Shown: positions 24,935 to 34,861 of the stretch, piece after piece
Layout: each line of letters begins with the position of its first letter
Position numbering within the stretch: the first letter of the stretch is position 1
Source: Chitinophagales bacterium
Lineage (GTDB): Bacteria; Bacteroidota; Bacteroidia; Chitinophagales; Saprospiraceae
DNA: 64,000 nucleotides
Assembly (NCBI GenBank): GCA_017303475.1
Contig: JAFLBO010000006.1
Span: 1 to 64,000, forward strand
Direction of reading: 5' to 3'
Made by a program: the position numbers and the translations under genes
Notes under the pieces: generated by a model
What the model saw: the letters and a program-made list of their open reading frames with translations, nothing else
Told to the model about the DNA's origin: nothing
Database searches by the model: none

Positions 24935-25786
24935 ATGGCGGATCTTACCAAACTTAAGGAGCGTGCAACCCAAACCCGGCGCGATATTGTGCGCATGGTG
25001 TTCAATTGTCAAAGTGGTCACCCGGGCGGCTCACTCGGCTGCGTGGAATATTTTGTGGCCCTGTACGGCAATGTGATGAAACATAAAGCCAAGCCGTTTA
25101 AGATGGATGGCAAAGGGCAGGACATGTTTTTCCTTTCCAATGGTCATATTTCTCCAGTTTGGTATTCCACGCTGGCGCGTTCCGGATACTTCCCGGTGGC
25201 GGAACTGAAAACCTTCCGCAAACTCAACTCCCGCCTGCAGGGTCACCCCGCCACCCACGAAGGTCTGCCGGGCATCCGTATTGCCTCCGGCTCACTCGGA
25301 CAGGGAATCTCGGCAGCCATCGGCGCTGCTTTGGCCAAACGACTGGATAACGACGATCGTTTTGTATTCTGCCTCACCGGCGACGGCGAGCTGGAAGAGG
25401 GCCAATGCTGGGAAGCCATCATGTCGGCCGCACACCTGAAGGTGGACAACCTGGTGGTAACGGTAGACTGGAATGGTCAGCAAATTGACGGTCCGGTGGA
25501 GGAAGTGATGGCGCTGGGCAATCTGCCTGCCAAATGGAAAGCTTTTGGCTGGGATGTGCTGGTGTTGGAAAAAGGCAACGACCTGGATTCCGTGATCGCC
25601 ATGTTGCGCAAAGCAAAACGCAGATGCGGCAAAGGCAAACCAGTAGTAGTGCTCATGAAAACCGAGATGGGATACGGTGTAGATTTCATGCAGGGCACCC
25701 ACAAATGGCACGGCAAAGCGCCCAATCAGGAGCAGTTTGACCAGGCCATGGCTCAACTGCCGGAAACCAGCCTGGGCGATTTTTAA
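24935..25786 (+). CDS. Transketolase, N-terminal (TPP-binding) subunit
   Basis: 283 aa, the size of the split N-terminal half of transketolase. It has the substrate and TPP residues of 'SGHPGGSLGCVE' and 'SNGHISPVWYS', 'QGHP', then 'ASGSLGQGIS'. The diphosphate/Mg motif is GDGELEEGQCWEA with the matching Asn downstream ('DWNGQQIDG'). The start MADLTKLKERA at 24935 is preferred to a TTG upstream. In split transketolases this half pairs with a separate C-terminal subunit (pyrimidine-binding) to move two-carbon units in the pentose phosphate pathway. The partner gene normally follows directly, but here the next gene is a convergent AraC regulator, so the partner must be elsewhere. Confidence 0.93.
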   Translation: MADLTKLKERATQTRRDIVRMVFNCQSGHPGGSLGCVEYFVALYGNVMKHKAKPFKMDGKGQDMFFLSNGHISPVWYSTLARSGYFPVAELKTFRKLNSRLQGHPATHEGLPGIRIASGSLGQGISAAIGAALAKRLDNDDRFVFCLTGDGELEEGQCWEAIMSAAHLKVDNLVVTVDWNGQQIDGPVEEVMALGNLPAKWKAFGWDVLVLEKGNDLDSVIAMLRKAKRRCGKGKPVVVLMKTEMGYGVDFMQGTHKWHGKAPNQEQFDQAMAQLPETSLGDF

Positions 25787-25808
25787 GGTTTCAAACAGCT
25801 AACGGGTT

Positions 25809-26786
25809 TTAGAAGTGCACCAGCCTTGTGGCGTAGGCCACTGGTTTGGTGGGACCTTTTTCTATGGACTTTTGTGGTAAAAACTGCCAGGGTGTAATTT
25901 GGTGTGTCCAGTCGAACGAGCTCTTTTCCAGATATCTTCGCCGGTAGGAAACAGGTGTACAGGTTCGGTATTTTTTAAACAACCGGTTAAAATTAGCCAA
26001 ATTGTTGAAGCCGGATTTGGAAGCAATCTGGTTTACCGTTTCGTCTGTATCCAAAAGCAGTTTACAGGCGTGTCCTATCCGGATGTCAATCAAAAAATCG
26101 GTAAAACTCCGGAAGGCATATTTTTGAAAAAAGTGACTGAACGCAGAGTCGCTCATATTAACCTGCGATGCCACATCTCCTATTTTTAATTCAGGGTTGG
26201 TAAAATGCTTCAGTATGTAGCCGTAAGCTACCTGAATCCGGTTGCTTTCAGAACGTGTTGATTTGGGAGAAAATCCTTCAGTAGCCAAAAAAGTTGTTTC
26301 AGTGGATTGTGATAATAAATCCAGCAGTTGTAAAAACGAAATAATGCTGCCAAACCCCTGATCTTCAGTCAGCTCTATCATAATTTTCATGGCAGCTTCA
26401 AAGGTCTTGCCCTGAAACTTAATACCCCTGCCGGCATCTCTCAGCAGCTGCCTGATTTTGATAAAACGCTCTTTCTGAAATAGTTGCCCGCTAAATAAAT
26501 CCGGCGCAAATTGTATGGTAATGACCCGGTAAGGTTGTCCGCTTTTTTGTATAACGGTGTCTCCATCCCATTTGTGAAATAAATAGGGGCCCAATAGCAC
26601 CAGATCAAAATCGGTGTATCGTTCCGTTGAATCTCCAACAATCCGGGTACCCGACATACCGGCTACAAGATTAAGTTCAAATTCCGGATGGTTATGTACC
26701 GGGTAGTCAAATCCGTTACTCACAGAATCCAGCACAACAAATACATTGGTATTCTGCAACGGAGTTATCTCGCGATAAATATTCAT
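25809..26786 (-). CDS. AraC-family transcriptional regulator, divergent from the PUL
   Basis: 325 aa. An N-terminal cupin-like sensor part ('NGFDYPVHNHPEFELNLV', about 25-45, with HNH.E metal/ligand-type residues) precedes a helical linker. The C-terminal AraC helix-turn-helix pair (about 195-295) reads 'KIGDVASQVNMSDSAFSHFFQKY' and 'VNQIASKSGFNNLANFNRLFKKY'. It is transcribed divergently from susC across 183 bp, so it is a likely local regulator that senses a sugar released from the target glycan. No hybrid two-component or ECF-sigma regulator is present, so this locus would be AraC-controlled. Confidence 0.88.
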   Translation of the reverse strand: MNIYREITPLQNTNVFVVLDSVSNGFDYPVHNHPEFELNLVAGMSGTRIVGDSTERYTDFDLVLLGPYLFHKWDGDTVIQKSGQPYRVITIQFAPDLFSGQLFQKERFIKIRQLLRDAGRGIKFQGKTFEAAMKIMIELTEDQGFGSIISFLQLLDLLSQSTETTFLATEGFSPKSTRSESNRIQVAYGYILKHFTNPELKIGDVASQVNMSDSAFSHFFQKYAFRSFTDFLIDIRIGHACKLLLDTDETVNQIASKSGFNNLANFNRLFKKYRTCTPVSYRRRYLEKSSFDWTHQITPWQFLPQKSIEKGPTKPVAYATRLVHF

Positions 26787-26928
26787 TTTACAACTTAATT
26801 TTAAGAAGCCTCATGCTAGCCAAGTTTTTCTGCGGTTTCTTCCCAGTTGCAGAATAAAAAGGAAGAATTTTGAAATTATTCGTAAAAGTACAATCTATTT
26901 ACATAATAGTATCAGGTTATCCTTTTAT

Positions 26929-26936
26929 TACGTTTG
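26929..26936 (+). promoter_or_regulatory. Candidate -7 box for the susC-susD operon
   Basis: TACGTTTG in the regulator-susC divergent gap, 34 bases before the ATG at 26970. No TTG at the usual distance, as might be expected for an activator-dependent promoter. Confidence 0.45.
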
Positions 26937-26969
26937 ACTTTTGCCTATCTGAATCACAATCAGGTTGTC

Positions 26970-29900
26970 ATGAGTTTTACACATACTTTTAAGATATCCC
27001 GGGAATTGCTCCTGCTGCTGCTGGTTTTTTGTGGACAAGCACTTGTAGCCCAATCATTTGCCATATCAGGAACGGTTGTTTCTGCAGTGGACGATCAACC
27101 CCTGATCGGCGCCAGTGTTCAGGAGAAAGGCAGCTCCAACGGCGCCATTTCTGATTTGAATGGAGCCTTCAAACTCAATATCAGTTCGCCGGAAGTCACC
27201 CTGGTGGTCCGTTATGCCGGATTTGCAGATCAGGAAGTTCCTGTAAACGGACAAACGCTTCTGGTGGTAAAACTGGAAGACGCCGCCAATGTATTGCAGG
27301 ATGTAGTGGTTACCGGTTATAAAAAGGAATACAGAAGCCAGATATCTTCTTCGATTTCTTCCATAAAGTCAAAAGACATTGAAAAACTGGTAGTTGTGGG
27401 CATAGACCAGGCGCTTCAGGGACAGGCGCCAGGCGTAATGGTGACCCAGGTAACAGGTTCGCCGGGCGACGATATTTCAGTGCGTATTCGGGGTGCAGGT
27501 ACTTTGGGTAATAACAATCCTTTATATGTGATTGACGGAGTGCCTACCACAGGCAACATCAACATGTTTGCACCGGGCGACATTGAATCCATCGAAGTGC
27601 TGAAAGATGGAGCAGCAGCGGCTATCTATGGATCCCGCGCTGCAAATGGCGTGGTACTCATTACTACCAAGAGAGGTAAATCCGGGAAGCCTTCTTTTTA
27701 TTTCGAAGCCTATACCGGTATTCAGCAGGCCGCCCGACTTCCTGAGTTGCTCAATGCAGATGAATACCTCAGTATCAGGAATGAGGCTATTACCAACGCC
27801 AATACCTTGCGCAATGTAGCCAATCAAATCCCCACCTACGATCCGGCCATACTCGACACTTTGCCGGATAACAACTGGCTTGATCAGGTGTTCCAAACGG
27901 CGCCCATTCGCCATTATGCGCTTTCCGCTTCCGGGGGCAGCGAAAATGGCAGCTTTTATCTCTCCGGAGAGTACCATTCCCAGGATGGTATTTTCAGAGG
28001 ACAGGGGTTTGATAAATACCAGCTCCGGTTTAATGGAGAAATGGGCTCCCGACGGTTTAAAGTGGGCAACAGTTTTTCTTTTTCCCATACTGATCAGCAA
28101 TTGATTGGAGCATCCGGTGATGGCTATGGACCGGGTAACGAGCTGAGCGGCATCCGGTACGCCTTGATTGCTGCACCGGTTTTCCCGATTTACAAGCCCG
28201 ATGGCTCCTACTACAATGTATCCTCTGAATTGGGTGATCCTACCCTGTATGGCGACGGCAATGCCAACCCGTTGGCCTTTATTGATGCGACCGACTGGAA
28301 CATCAAACGGTATCGTGTTTTTGGAAATGTGTTTGCTGAGTTGAAAATAATGGAGGGTTTGAAAGTACGGACCACGCTTGGCGGCGATATCCAGTTTGAA
28401 CGCAATAAGTTGTTTAAAGAGCGCTTGTCATCGGCTATTTATGATCCCACCTCGCTGAATGAGGGAAGGGTATTTAACCAAACCCTGATTTGGAATAATA
28501 CAGCTGATTTCCAGCGCAGTTTTGGATTGCACAAGGTGTCGGCACTCCTGGGGATGGAAGCCATAGAGAACCATACTGATTACCTGGGCGCATCGGCCAG
28601 CAATTTCCGTCGCACCGATCCTTTGTTTCGGTATATTTCTTCCAGCATATCTGAAGAACTGGGTGACGTAAGCGCCTCCGGGATTGCTACGGAGTGGGCA
28701 TTGTTGTCCTATTTTGGGCAAGTGGGGTATTCCTATGATAACCGGTATGTTTTGGGCGCTGCCGTGCGACGGGACGGTTCCTCCCGATTTGGCAAAAACA
28801 ATCGTTGGGGTGTATTCCCTTCCGTATCAGCTGCCTGGAACATTTCCAATGAGCGGTTTTTCGATCCGGTACGCTTCATTTCCGGTCTAAAATTGCGCGC
28901 CAGCTGGGGGCAGTTAGGCAATCAGGAAATTGGCATTTATCCGTATAGCTCACTGGTAGCCACGGGCCTTCCGGTGTATAATTTTGGAGGGGAAATCGTG
29001 ACGGGGTCCACCATTCTGGAAACAGGCAACAGCAATATTCGTTGGGAAACCAGTACCCAAACCAATCTGGGTCTGGATATGAGTTTTTGGGGCGAACGGC
29101 TCACGTTTACCGCCGATGTGTATCGCAAAAAAACAGATGATATCCTCGTTCGCGTACCTGTGCCACAGGCGGGAGGGGCGGTCAGGCCGCCATTTATTAA
29201 TGCGGCTTCCGTAGAGAACAAAGGCCTGGAGTTTGCCCTGATCTACAAAAACAGATTAGGCAAACTGCATTATAATGTGGGCGCCAATATTTCAACTGTT
29301 AGCAACAAAGTGCTGTCTATTGCAAATTCAGAACCTATTCTGGGCGGTTTTGGGTTGTCGGACGGTGCATTGACCAAAACAGAGCCTGGTTATCCGGTAG
29401 GATCATTTTTCCTGTATCAGATGGAAGGCATTTTCCAGACGCAGGAAGAAATAGATAACAGCCCGTTCCAAACAACCTTTACACGCCCCGGCGATGTAAA
29501 ATTTGCGGATCTGAACGACGACAACAAGATTGACGACAAGGACCGTACCCATATAGGCAGTCCGTTCCCGAAATTCATTTATGGTATGAATTTGGGCTTC
29601 AACTGGAAGCATTTTGATTTGAGTGCTTTGCTGCAGGGCGTGCAGGGAAATGATGTTTATTTCTTGTACGGCAATTTTGCCTATGAAACCCAGCTGCGCG
29701 GCTTTAACTCATATTCGGATATTTTGAATCGCTGGACGCCCACCAATACCCAGACAGATATTCCGAAGGTAAGTGTGGACGACCGGAACGGTAACCGGAG
29801 AGCCTCCACCCGTTTTCTGGAAGACGGATCCTATCTGCGCGTACGCAACATATCGCTGGGTTATGACTTTCAACATCTGATGAAACGCTGGAAAGGGATT

Positions 29901-30095
29901 GGCGGATTCAGGGCTTATATCACGGCCCAGAACGCCATTACCATCACGAAATACCCTGGTTTAGATCCCGAGATTCAGGCAAATGCCAACGATACCCGAG
30001 GCCTGGGACTTTCCTCAGACCTGGCAGTTGGGATTGATTGGGGTACGGTGCCTGCGCCACGCACTTTTATTGCTGGCATTAAACTGGATTTTTAA
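26970..30095 (+). CDS. SusC/RagA-type TonB-linked outer membrane transporter
   Basis: 1041 aa from ATG 26970; an upstream TTG start lies in the promoter. Signal peptide (ELLLLLLVFCGQALVAQ), a carboxypeptidase-like beta-sandwich (about 35-115, 'SGTVVSAVDDQPLIGASV', 'DLNGAFKLNI'), and a plug with 'VVTGYKKE', 'GVMVTQVTGSPGDDISVRIRG', 'NPLYVIDGVP' and 'IESIEVLKDGAAAAIYGSRAANGVVLITTKRG'-type motifs. A 22-strand beta-barrel follows to the C-terminal Phe (IAGIKLDF). It imports oligosaccharides across the outer membrane with energy from TonB, in complex with the SusD protein encoded 63 bp downstream. It heads the PUL operon. Confidence 0.95.
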   Translation: MSFTHTFKISRELLLLLLVFCGQALVAQSFAISGTVVSAVDDQPLIGASVQEKGSSNGAISDLNGAFKLNISSPEVTLVVRYAGFADQEVPVNGQTLLVVKLEDAANVLQDVVVTGYKKEYRSQISSSISSIKSKDIEKLVVVGIDQALQGQAPGVMVTQVTGSPGDDISVRIRGAGTLGNNNPLYVIDGVPTTGNINMFAPGDIESIEVLKDGAAAAIYGSRAANGVVLITTKRGKSGKPSFYFEAYTGIQQAARLPELLNADEYLSIRNEAITNANTLRNVANQIPTYDPAILDTLPDNNWLDQVFQTAPIRHYALSASGGSENGSFYLSGEYHSQDGIFRGQGFDKYQLRFNGEMGSRRFKVGNSFSFSHTDQQLIGASGDGYGPGNELSGIRYALIAAPVFPIYKPDGSYYNVSSELGDPTLYGDGNANPLAFIDATDWNIKRYRVFGNVFAELKIMEGLKVRTTLGGDIQFERNKLFKERLSSAIYDPTSLNEGRVFNQTLIWNNTADFQRSFGLHKVSALLGMEAIENHTDYLGASASNFRRTDPLFRYISSSISEELGDVSASGIATEWALLSYFGQVGYSYDNRYVLGAAVRRDGSSRFGKNNRWGVFPSVSAAWNISNERFFDPVRFISGLKLRASWGQLGNQEIGIYPYSSLVATGLPVYNFGGEIVTGSTILETGNSNIRWETSTQTNLGLDMSFWGERLTFTADVYRKKTDDILVRVPVPQAGGAVRPPFINAASVENKGLEFALIYKNRLGKLHYNVGANISTVSNKVLSIANSEPILGGFGLSDGALTKTEPGYPVGSFFLYQMEGIFQTQEEIDNSPFQTTFTRPGDVKFADLNDDNKIDDKDRTHIGSPFPKFIYGMNLGFNWKHFDLSALLQGVQGNDVYFLYGNFAYETQLRGFNSYSDILNRWTPTNTQTDIPKVSVDDRNGNRRASTRFLEDGSYLRVRNISLGYDFQHLMKRWKGIGGFRAYITAQNAITITKYPGLDPEIQANANDTRGLGLSSDLAVGIDWGTVPAPRTFIAGIKLDF

Positions 30096-30158
30096 AAAGC
30101 TCCGCATGGCCGTTGGCAATGCCTGATTGGCCGTTCATTAACCTTTGATTCCACAACG

Positions 30159-31583
30159 ATGCTACGTTTTGCTTTATTTACATCCATCCTGACGCTTGTA
30201 TCCTGTCAGGGCATACTGGACAAAGAACCCATTGCCATTCTCGATGCGGGTTCCTATTTTAACTCAGAAGAGGATGCCGTCCAGGCTTTAAATGCAGCCT
30301 ATCAGCCCCTTGTATTCAGCAATGCCAACAACAATTTTTACTGGGCATTTGCCGTGGTGGCATCCGATGATGCCATCACCGGTGGCGACGGTTCACGACC
30401 GGGTATTACTGAAATGGATGCCATGACCTTCACCCCGCGGACGGAAGAGTTGAACAGTTTTTGGAAACTTCAGTACACCGGCATTACGCAGTGCAATCTG
30501 GTGCTCGATAACGTACCAAATATTGATATGCCGCAGACACGTAAGGATCAAATCATTGGAGAAGCATTGTTCCTGCGGTCGTTTTATTATTTTCAATTGA
30601 CGCAGGTATTTGGGGATGTGCCTTTGTTTACCAAAATCACCCCTCCGGATGAATTGAAAGCGCCCAAGACCGACAAATCGGAGATTTATACTCAGATCAT
30701 TTCCGATTGTGATCGTGCCGCTGCACTGTTGCCGGCAAGTTACCCGGCCAAAGAGGTGGGCCGCGCTACCAAGGGCGCTGCTTTTGCTCTGGCTGCAAAA
30801 ACAGCCTTATACCAGCGCAATTGGGAAAAAGTGCTCGAGTCTGTGGCGAAAGTAAAAGCTGCCTCTGCCTATGCGTTGATGGCTGATTATCAGGATAATT
30901 TCCGGAAAAACACGCAAAATAACGCAGAGTCGGTATGGGAAATCCAGCATGCCAATCTGGAACTGGGTGTCGGGAATTTTCTCAACCAGTGGTGGGCTTC
31001 TAAAAAATACGAAGGGTATGGTTTTGCGGAACCAAGTCTGGAGTATTTCAATGCATTTGAAACCGATGACCCAAGGCGCAAGTTCACGCTGGCATCCAAC
31101 AATGAGGATTATTTTGGCGTAGTGTACAAACCTTCCTTTTCCTCCACCGGGCACAGCGTGCGAAAATACCTGCAAGCCAAAGATTCTGTAACCCAACGGG
31201 CCGATGGCGATATCAATTACACCGCCATTCGTTTTGCAGAAGTATTGCTTTGGGAGGCAGAAGCCCTGACGGAACTCAACCGCGTACAGGAAGCTCAGGT
31301 TCCGCTGGAACAGGTACGCGCCCGGGCCCGGGCACAGGCAACTGATCCGGCTACTGCGCTGCCGGCGGTGCTTACCACCGATCAGCAGGAAATGCGTGAC
31401 GCGATCCGGCATGAGCGCCGGGTGGAGCTTGGCTTTGAAATGCACCGGTATTTTGATCTGGTGCGATGGGGGCTGGCCGCTCAGTTCATTCCCGGGTTTC
31501 AGACCGGGAAACACGAGGTTTTTCCTCTGCCACAGGCCGAGATTGACCTGAATCCGGCATTGGTTCAAAATCCAAATTATTGA
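30159..31583 (+). CDS. SusD/RagB-type glycan-binding lipoprotein
   Basis: 474 aa. Lipobox in 'FTSILTLVSCQG' (Cys17). SusD hallmarks are 'NSEEDAVQALNAAYQPL' near the N-terminus, 'FLRSFYYFQLTQVFGDVPLF' and the C-terminal 'EVLLWEAEALTEL', 'RHERRVELGFEMHRYFDLVRWG' and 'LPQAEIDLNPALVQNPNY'. It is a surface-exposed lipoprotein that captures glycan and caps the SusC barrel. It follows susC by 63 bp in the same operon. The binding-site residues are too variable for the glycan to be read from the sequence. Confidence 0.95.
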   Translation: MLRFALFTSILTLVSCQGILDKEPIAILDAGSYFNSEEDAVQALNAAYQPLVFSNANNNFYWAFAVVASDDAITGGDGSRPGITEMDAMTFTPRTEELNSFWKLQYTGITQCNLVLDNVPNIDMPQTRKDQIIGEALFLRSFYYFQLTQVFGDVPLFTKITPPDELKAPKTDKSEIYTQIISDCDRAAALLPASYPAKEVGRATKGAAFALAAKTALYQRNWEKVLESVAKVKAASAYALMADYQDNFRKNTQNNAESVWEIQHANLELGVGNFLNQWWASKKYEGYGFAEPSLEYFNAFETDDPRRKFTLASNNEDYFGVVYKPSFSSTGHSVRKYLQAKDSVTQRADGDINYTAIRFAEVLLWEAEALTELNRVQEAQVPLEQVRARARAQATDPATALPAVLTTDQQEMRDAIRHERRVELGFEMHRYFDLVRWGLAAQFIPGFQTGKHEVFPLPQAEIDLNPALVQNPNY

Positions 31584-31641
31584 TAAACCCAAATCCTGGC
31601 AGTGTGACAGGTTTCCTATTGCGCTTTTAATCGTTCGTCCC

Positions 31642-34600
31642 ATGTTCCATAACAAAGACAGATACATTCACTCAAGTATTTGGTTGTTGTTGCTGCTGAC
31701 AACCTTGACCGGAAACCTGCTGGCGCAAGCCGGACAGGTAGCGGTTCCAAGGATAGAGTCTATGCCCAATCTGCCGGCGCCCTACAATGTGCGCAATTGG
31801 CGTGAGGTGGCGCTCCGGTACGATTCTTTTGTGTATGATCTGCAAAAAACAGGGCAATATCTGCCGCTCTCTTACCTGAAACCTGCCGGATACAACTATC
31901 CGCAAACGCCATTTTTTGGCCTGCATACCTATGTGGGAACAAACTCGCCGAATGGTAACGAAGCCATTAATGTGTTGCCTTCTCTGGTGGGTTCCACCCT
32001 GGCCGGCGCCGATAAAAGCAACCAGTTTGGTCAGAACTGGGTGCGCATGAGTCAGGATTTTTTCAATAAATCCAATGGTGAACTGATTTACCTCAATGCG
32101 CCCAATACCAGCAGCGGCAATGACTGGTGGTATGATTTGATGCCTAATATCTACTTCTATCAGTTGTACGACCTCTACCCGGGTATCGGCGGTGAGGCTG
32201 ATGCCCAGTTTGTTCAGGTTGCCGACCGGTTTTTAGAAGCAGTAAAGGGTATGGGCGGAAATGATGCCCCCTGGGAGCCGGCATTTATGGATTACCGGGG
32301 ATGGAAGTTTAAAACAATGGAACCCAATCCCAACGGAGTGCACGAGCCCGAGGCTGCAGGCGCCTATGCGTGGGTTTTGTACCATGCCTATAAAAAAACT
32401 GGAAATCCGGAGTACCTGAAAGGGGCAGAGTGGTCGCTTGAGTTTCTGAGTAACTGGACAAGCAACCCATCCTACGAACTCCAATTACCATACGGCACCT
32501 ATACTGCTGCTAAAATGAATGCAGAATTGGGTACCAGCTACGAGGTAGAAAAAATGGTGAACTGGTCGTTCAACCGTGGGCCGCTGCGTGGCTGGGGAAC
32601 CATCGTGGGTACCTGGGGTGGATTTGATGTGTCGGGACTGGTTGGTGAAGCCAATGATGCCGGGAATGACTATGCATTTCAATTGAACGGGGTACAACAA
32701 GCGGCAGCACTGGCGCCCATGGTTCGGTACGACAAACGATTTGCCCGGGCCATCGGCAAGTGGATGCTAAACCTGACCAATGCCACCAGATTGTTTTATC
32801 CGGGTTTTTTGCCGGCCAATTTGCAGGATGCCTCGGCCTGGTCCAACGCCCATGACCCCCAACAAGTAGTAGGGTATGAGGCGATGAAACAAAAATACCA
32901 GAACCTTTCCCCGTTTTCTACCGGCGATGCTGTTCAGGGCGGTTGGGCTGCTACCAATCTGGCCTTATACGGCAGCGGCTCCATCGGTTATCTGGGGGCC
33001 ATGGTGGAAAAAACAAATGTTGATAAAATACTAAAAATCAATCTGTTAAAAACAGATTTCTTCGGACCAGAGGCCTATCCCACCTGCCTGATTTATAATC
33101 CTTTTCCCAACACTCAAACCATTCAGTTCGCTGCCGGAGATACACCGTCCGATATTTATGAGGCATTGACGGAGTCCTTTATTCAGCAAAACGTAAGTGG
33201 TACGGTCAACCTGAGTATTCCGGCCAATCAGGCTGTTTTGATTACGGTATGCCCGGCCGGAGGTGCCATTTCTTATGAACGGAACAGATTGATGGTCAAT
33301 GGCATCGTGGTGGATTTCAACCAGCATGCCCAGCCTTATACGGTAGGTCCGCGCATCAAAGCCCTGGCGGCAGCAAAAAGCCCACTGCAGGTAAACGATG
33401 TATCGGCACTTTATGGTACGGTGGAGGATCCGGATTCCGGAACCATTACCTATGAATGGAGTGCATCATCAGGTCAGCTGAGTGGAGCGGGCGCCAATGT
33501 AAGTTATACCGCCCCTGCCCAGACCGGAATCATTCAATTGCGTTTGGTGGCTTCGGATCCTGACGGGAACAGAGATACAGCCTGGCTGGATCTGGAGATC
33601 GTGGCAGAAATCAACCAGGCCCCGCAAATCCTGGAAGTGCAAAAAAATACAGCATTCGTGGCGCCTGGCCAGGCATTGTTGCTGACCTGTGTGGCCACAG
33701 ATGCCAACAATGATCCGCTCCAATATATATGGCTGGCCAGCGCAGGAACGGTAGACAACTCCGGAAATCCGGTAAACTGGATCGCTCCACTTTCGGAGGG
33801 AATTGTGGATATTACTGTGAAGGTGACCGACGATGAAGGACTGTTTACAACGGCCACCACCCGGGTGCTCGTTAAAAATTTCGATGCAACACCGGGCGAT
33901 CTCGTAGCGCAATACCCATTTACCGGAAATGCCAATGACGTAAGTGGAAATGCCTTGCATGGCCAGCCGAACGGGGCCATCCTGACAACCGATCAGCATG
34001 GGGTTCAGCAGCGCGCCTATTATTTTAATGGAGGCACCCAGCATATCCTTGTGCCGAACGATACCAAATTGAATTTCCAGGATGGTATTTCCGTGAGTTG
34101 CTGGTTCAAAGCCAATGCACTGCCGGCCAAAGAATCTTTCCTTTTATCCCATGGAAGCTGGCAAAACCGCTGGAAGATTTCCATTACCCCGGAAAAATAC
34201 CTGCGCTGGACGGTAAACTCGCTCAATGGCACCTCAGACCTGGACGCAGATGTAGCGGTGCAAACAGACAGTTTTTATCATGTGGTGGTTACTTACGACG
34301 GGTCGGTAATGGCTTTGTATTTGAATGGCCTCCTGCGCAGTTTCAAGGCATTTACGGGGAAAATTCGAACTACGACATACCCTTTTTTGATGGGACAGAT
34401 GTTGCCCGGTCAACCGGAATACAATTTTAAAGGGGTGATGGATAATGTGAGCATTTTCGATTACGCCCTTGCGCCTGATGCCGTTTACGATGTCTACCAG
34501 GCAGGTCAGACCTCCGTTTGGCAACCAGGCAATACCCAATTTGCCGACCTGGAGATTTCACCCAATCCTGTGACGGATGTGCTTCAGTTTCGGTTACCGG

Positions 34601-34779
34601 AGCGGTTTGTCGGAGGAGTGGTACGCGTGATGGACCAGTCCGGCCGGTTGGTCCTGGAGCAGCAGAATGTTTCAGGCACAAAGGTAAGTGTGAATGTAAA
34701 GCCTTGTAAAACAGGTGTTTATGTTGTCGTGGTTCAACATGGAGTGTTCATGGCAACCGGCAGGTTTGCCAAATTATAA
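31642..34779 (+). CDS. PUL enzyme-like protein A: helical toroid-like domain, Ig-like domains, LamG and T9SS tail
   Basis: 1045 aa. Signal peptide (SIWLLLLLTTLTGNLLA). Residues about 36-570 form a domain shared over its whole length with the lipoprotein at 41426. Shared motifs include 'MPNLPAPY..R.WR', 'ADKSNQFGQNWVRM', 'GNDWWYDLMPNIYFYQL', 'NPSYE', 'MNAELGTSYE', 'WGGFDVSGL' (about 326), 'MVRYDKRFARAIGKW' and 'EAYPTCLIYNP'. Repeated helical hairpins with aromatic and acidic residues suggest an (alpha/alpha)6-type glycoside hydrolase or lyase, but I cannot name a family. Two Ig/PKD-like domains (about 573-750), a LamG domain (about 753-958) and a T9SS sorting domain (966-1045) follow. It is probably a secreted or surface enzyme opening the polysaccharide. 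Confidence 0.75.
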   Translation: MFHNKDRYIHSSIWLLLLLTTLTGNLLAQAGQVAVPRIESMPNLPAPYNVRNWREVALRYDSFVYDLQKTGQYLPLSYLKPAGYNYPQTPFFGLHTYVGTNSPNGNEAINVLPSLVGSTLAGADKSNQFGQNWVRMSQDFFNKSNGELIYLNAPNTSSGNDWWYDLMPNIYFYQLYDLYPGIGGEADAQFVQVADRFLEAVKGMGGNDAPWEPAFMDYRGWKFKTMEPNPNGVHEPEAAGAYAWVLYHAYKKTGNPEYLKGAEWSLEFLSNWTSNPSYELQLPYGTYTAAKMNAELGTSYEVEKMVNWSFNRGPLRGWGTIVGTWGGFDVSGLVGEANDAGNDYAFQLNGVQQAAALAPMVRYDKRFARAIGKWMLNLTNATRLFYPGFLPANLQDASAWSNAHDPQQVVGYEAMKQKYQNLSPFSTGDAVQGGWAATNLALYGSGSIGYLGAMVEKTNVDKILKINLLKTDFFGPEAYPTCLIYNPFPNTQTIQFAAGDTPSDIYEALTESFIQQNVSGTVNLSIPANQAVLITVCPAGGAISYERNRLMVNGIVVDFNQHAQPYTVGPRIKALAAAKSPLQVNDVSALYGTVEDPDSGTITYEWSASSGQLSGAGANVSYTAPAQTGIIQLRLVASDPDGNRDTAWLDLEIVAEINQAPQILEVQKNTAFVAPGQALLLTCVATDANNDPLQYIWLASAGTVDNSGNPVNWIAPLSEGIVDITVKVTDDEGLFTTATTRVLVKNFDATPGDLVAQYPFTGNANDVSGNALHGQPNGAILTTDQHGVQQRAYYFNGGTQHILVPNDTKLNFQDGISVSCWFKANALPAKESFLLSHGSWQNRWKISITPEKYLRWTVNSLNGTSDLDADVAVQTDSFYHVVVTYDGSVMALYLNGLLRSFKAFTGKIRTTTYPFLMGQMLPGQPEYNFKGVMDNVSIFDYALAPDAVYDVYQAGQTSVWQPGNTQFADLEISPNPVTDVLQFRLPERFVGGVVRVMDQSGRLVLEQQNVSGTKVSVNVKPCKTGVYVVVVQHGVFMATGRFAKL

Positions 34780-34861
34780 TCCAATGGCACGCAGTAAAAG
34801 CAGACAAATCCCGGCAACCGAATAGAGGTCATTTTTCGAAACAATTTTAAACAATCAAATC

